Source: Thiobacillus sp.
GTDB lineage: Bacteria > Pseudomonadota > Gammaproteobacteria > Burkholderiales > Thiobacillaceae
Reading direction: 5' to 3'
Length of the DNA stretch: 7,659 nt
Assembly: GCA_024710445.1 (NCBI GenBank)
Contig: JANJUT010000056.1
Location: 1 to 7,659 of the forward strand
In this document: positions 5,767-7,659 of the stretch, piece by piece
Layout of the letters: the number at the start of each line of letters is the position of its first letter
How positions within the stretch are numbered: position 1 is the stretch's first letter
Translations under genes and position numbers: made by a program
The notes under the pieces: model-generated
Told to the model about the DNA's origin: nothing
What the model saw: the letters and a program-made list of their open reading frames with translations, nothing else
Database searches by the model: none

Positions 5767-5789
5767 GGCTTGAACAAGCCGGCATTTTT
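5767..5789 (+). terminator. Hairpin plus T tract in the dapC leader
   Basis: GGCTTG (5767-5772) and CAAGCC (5775-5780) form a perfect 6-bp inverted repeat with a minimal AA spacer. TTTTT follows at 5785-5789, 6 nt before the dapC start. An earlier GGCTT (5751-5755) could pair instead with AAGCC (5776-5780), so two mutually exclusive folds are possible if that segment is transcribed. There is no plus-strand gene upstream to terminate. It could be an attenuator or a block on ribosome access; it is short and could also be chance. Confidence 0.35.
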
Positions 5790-5795
5790 AATCTG

Positions 5796-6992
5796 ATGAA
5801 TCCGCGATTAGAACAGCTCCACCCCTACCCGTTTCAAAAGCTGCGCGAACTGTTCGCAGGGGTGACACCCAATCCCGACCTCACACCAGTCAATCTGTCG
5901 ATCGGCGAGCCCAAGCACCCTACGCCTCAGTTCATCAAGGATGCGCTGGTCGAAGGCCTGGGCGGGCTGGCGAATTATCCCATCACTCAGGGCTCGGATG
6001 CGCTGCGCAAATCCATCGCCTGGTGGGTGGAACGGCGTTTTGGCGTCAAGCTCGACTTCGCGACCGAAGTGCTGCCGGTCAACGGCTCGCGCGAAGCGCT
6101 GTTTGCCTTTGCCCAGGCCAGCGTCGATTCCAGCCGCCATGGTCGCCGCGTCATCATTTCGCCGAATCCGTTTTATCAGATTTACGAAGGTGCGGCCCTG
6201 CTCGCCGGCGCCCGGCCCTTCTTTCTCAACACCCTGCCGGACAACGGCTTCAGCATGGACTGGTCGAAAGTGCCGGAAGACCTGTGGGAGCAGGTCAATC
6301 TGGTGTACGTCTGCTCGCCCGGCAACCCCACCGGCAAGGTGATGTCACTCGGCGACTGGAAGCAGCTGTTCGACCTGTCCGACCAGCACGGCTTTGTGAT
6401 CGCCGCCGACGAATGCTATTCGGAAATCTACTTTGACGAGGCCAATCCGCCGCTTGGCGCACTCACCGCTGCGCAGCAACTCGGCCGTGGCCTCGACAAC
6501 CTGATCGTGTTCAATTCGCTGTCCAAGCGCTCCAACGTGCCGGGCATGCGCTCCGGCATGGTGGCGGGCGACGCGGCGCTGATCAGGCAATTCCTGCTGT
6601 ACCGCACTTATCACGGCAGCGCGATGAGCCCGATGGTGCAAGTCGCCAGCACCGCCGCGTGGAACGACGAAGCGCACGTGATCGAGAACCGCCGCCTGTA
6701 CGCCGAGAAATTTGCCGCCGTCATGCCGCTGCTCAAGGACGTGCTGGCTTTCGACGCACCCGATGCCGCCTTTTACCTGTGGGCGCGCGTGCCGGGTGGC
6801 GACGATGCCGCCTTTGCGCGTGAGCTGTACCGCACCCAGCATGTGACCGTGCTGCCCGGCAGCTATCTCGCGCGCGATGCCGCCAACGTCAATCCCGGCA
6901 AGGGCTTCGTCCGCATCGCGCTGGTCGACAGCCTGGACGCCTGCATCGAGGCTGCCAAACGCATGGCCCGCTTTGTCGGCGAAGCTGCCTGA
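5796..6992 (+). CDS. dapC: N-succinyldiaminopimelate aminotransferase
   Basis: A 398-residue PLP-dependent fold-type I aminotransferase. DapC converts N-succinyl-2-amino-6-ketopimelate to N-succinyl-LL-2,6-diaminopimelate using glutamate, on the path to meso-DAP for peptidoglycan and to lysine. Visible motifs are the N-terminal substrate segment [12 protein letters not shown] (33-44), SPGNPTG (174-180), [11 protein letters not shown] (203-213) with the PLP-binding Asp205 and Tyr208, and [14 protein letters not shown] (241-254) with the Schiff-base Lys244. The C-terminal GFVRIAL carries the expected carboxylate-binding Arg. The length matches the DapC branch found in betaproteobacteria. Start ATG 5796 gives the family's [19 protein letters not shown] opening, but no clear ribosome site precedes it. 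dapD follows after 52 nt in the same direction, which supports DapC over a generic class I aminotransferase. Confidence 0.92.
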   Translation: MNPRLEQLHPYPFQKLRELFAGVTPNPDLTPVNLSIGEPKHPTPQFIKDALVEGLGGLANYPITQGSDALRKSIAWWVERRFGVKLDFATEVLPVNGSREALFAFAQASVDSSRHGRRVIISPNPFYQIYEGAALLAGARPFFLNTLPDNGFSMDWSKVPEDLWEQVNLVYVCSPGNPTGKVMSLGDWKQLFDLSDQHGFVIAADECYSEIYFDEANPPLGALTAAQQLGRGLDNLIVFNSLSKRSNVPGMRSGMVAGDAALIRQFLLYRTYHGSAMSPMVQVASTAAWNDEAHVIENRRLYAEKFAAVMPLLKDVLAFDAPDAAFYLWARVPGGDDAAFARELYRTQHVTVLPGSYLARDAANVNPGKGFVRIALVDSLDACIEAAKRMARFVGEAA

Positions 6993-7044
6993 CATTTCGC
7001 TAATTCACTTTTCAATTCAATCCATTTCAAACAAGGAAAACGCC

Positions 7045-7659
<615 letters not shown>

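Noticed and set aside
6345..6995. Minus-strand frame of 216 codons
   Set aside because: Antisense to dapC over its PLP-lysine motif; no family resemblance.

Overview
The window looks like the chromosome of a betaproteobacterium, probably in the Nitrosomonadales (Thiobacillus/Sulfuricella/Nitrosomonas-like). I infer this from the high G+C, the protein flavour of the Smc, QueF, DapC and DapD products, and the clustering of smc with lysine/diaminopimelate genes. This is recognition from memory; no search was run.

Layout. Positions 1-252 hold the first 84 codons of smc on the minus strand, starting at TTG and running off the left edge. A short divergent region (253-338) has a TATAAT box and a UUCG-capped, terminator-like hairpin. 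It leads to queF (339-758, preQ0 reductase) and, 4 nt later, a TTG-started FGGY kinase of the D-ribulose kinase type (763-2022). From 2023 to about 4000 the character changes: a 238-nt non-coding stretch with hairpins and a symmetric set of four TGGGTG half-sites, a Fic-domain protein fused to a winged helix (2261-3310), and a GFA/CENP-V-type zinc protein (3520-3933) that lacks one expected zinc cysteine. Next is a small tail-anchored coiled-coil protein of unknown function (4001-4378). A hairpin lies between it and a convergent minus-strand pair: a VOC/glyoxalase-fold protein (4461-4838) and an EamA/DMT membrane transporter (4831-5733), which overlap by 8 nt. Divergent from the transporter are dapC (5796-6992) and the start of dapD (7045 to the right edge), which catalyse successive steps of succinylase-branch lysine/meso-DAP synthesis (dapD first, then dapC).

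How the genes fit together. The outer genes are housekeeping: chromosome condensation, queuosine precursor synthesis, sugar phosphorylation, and cell-wall/lysine precursors. The Fic and GFA genes between them look like an accessory block, although no integrase, IS element, tRNA or attachment repeat is visible. The most striking non-coding structure is the set of four half-sites (10-30-10 bp spacing on two strands) directly upstream of the Fic start. It is a good candidate operator for the Fic protein's own C-terminal winged helix. I see no CRISPR array, tRNA, rRNA or transposon, and no clearly new multi-gene system.
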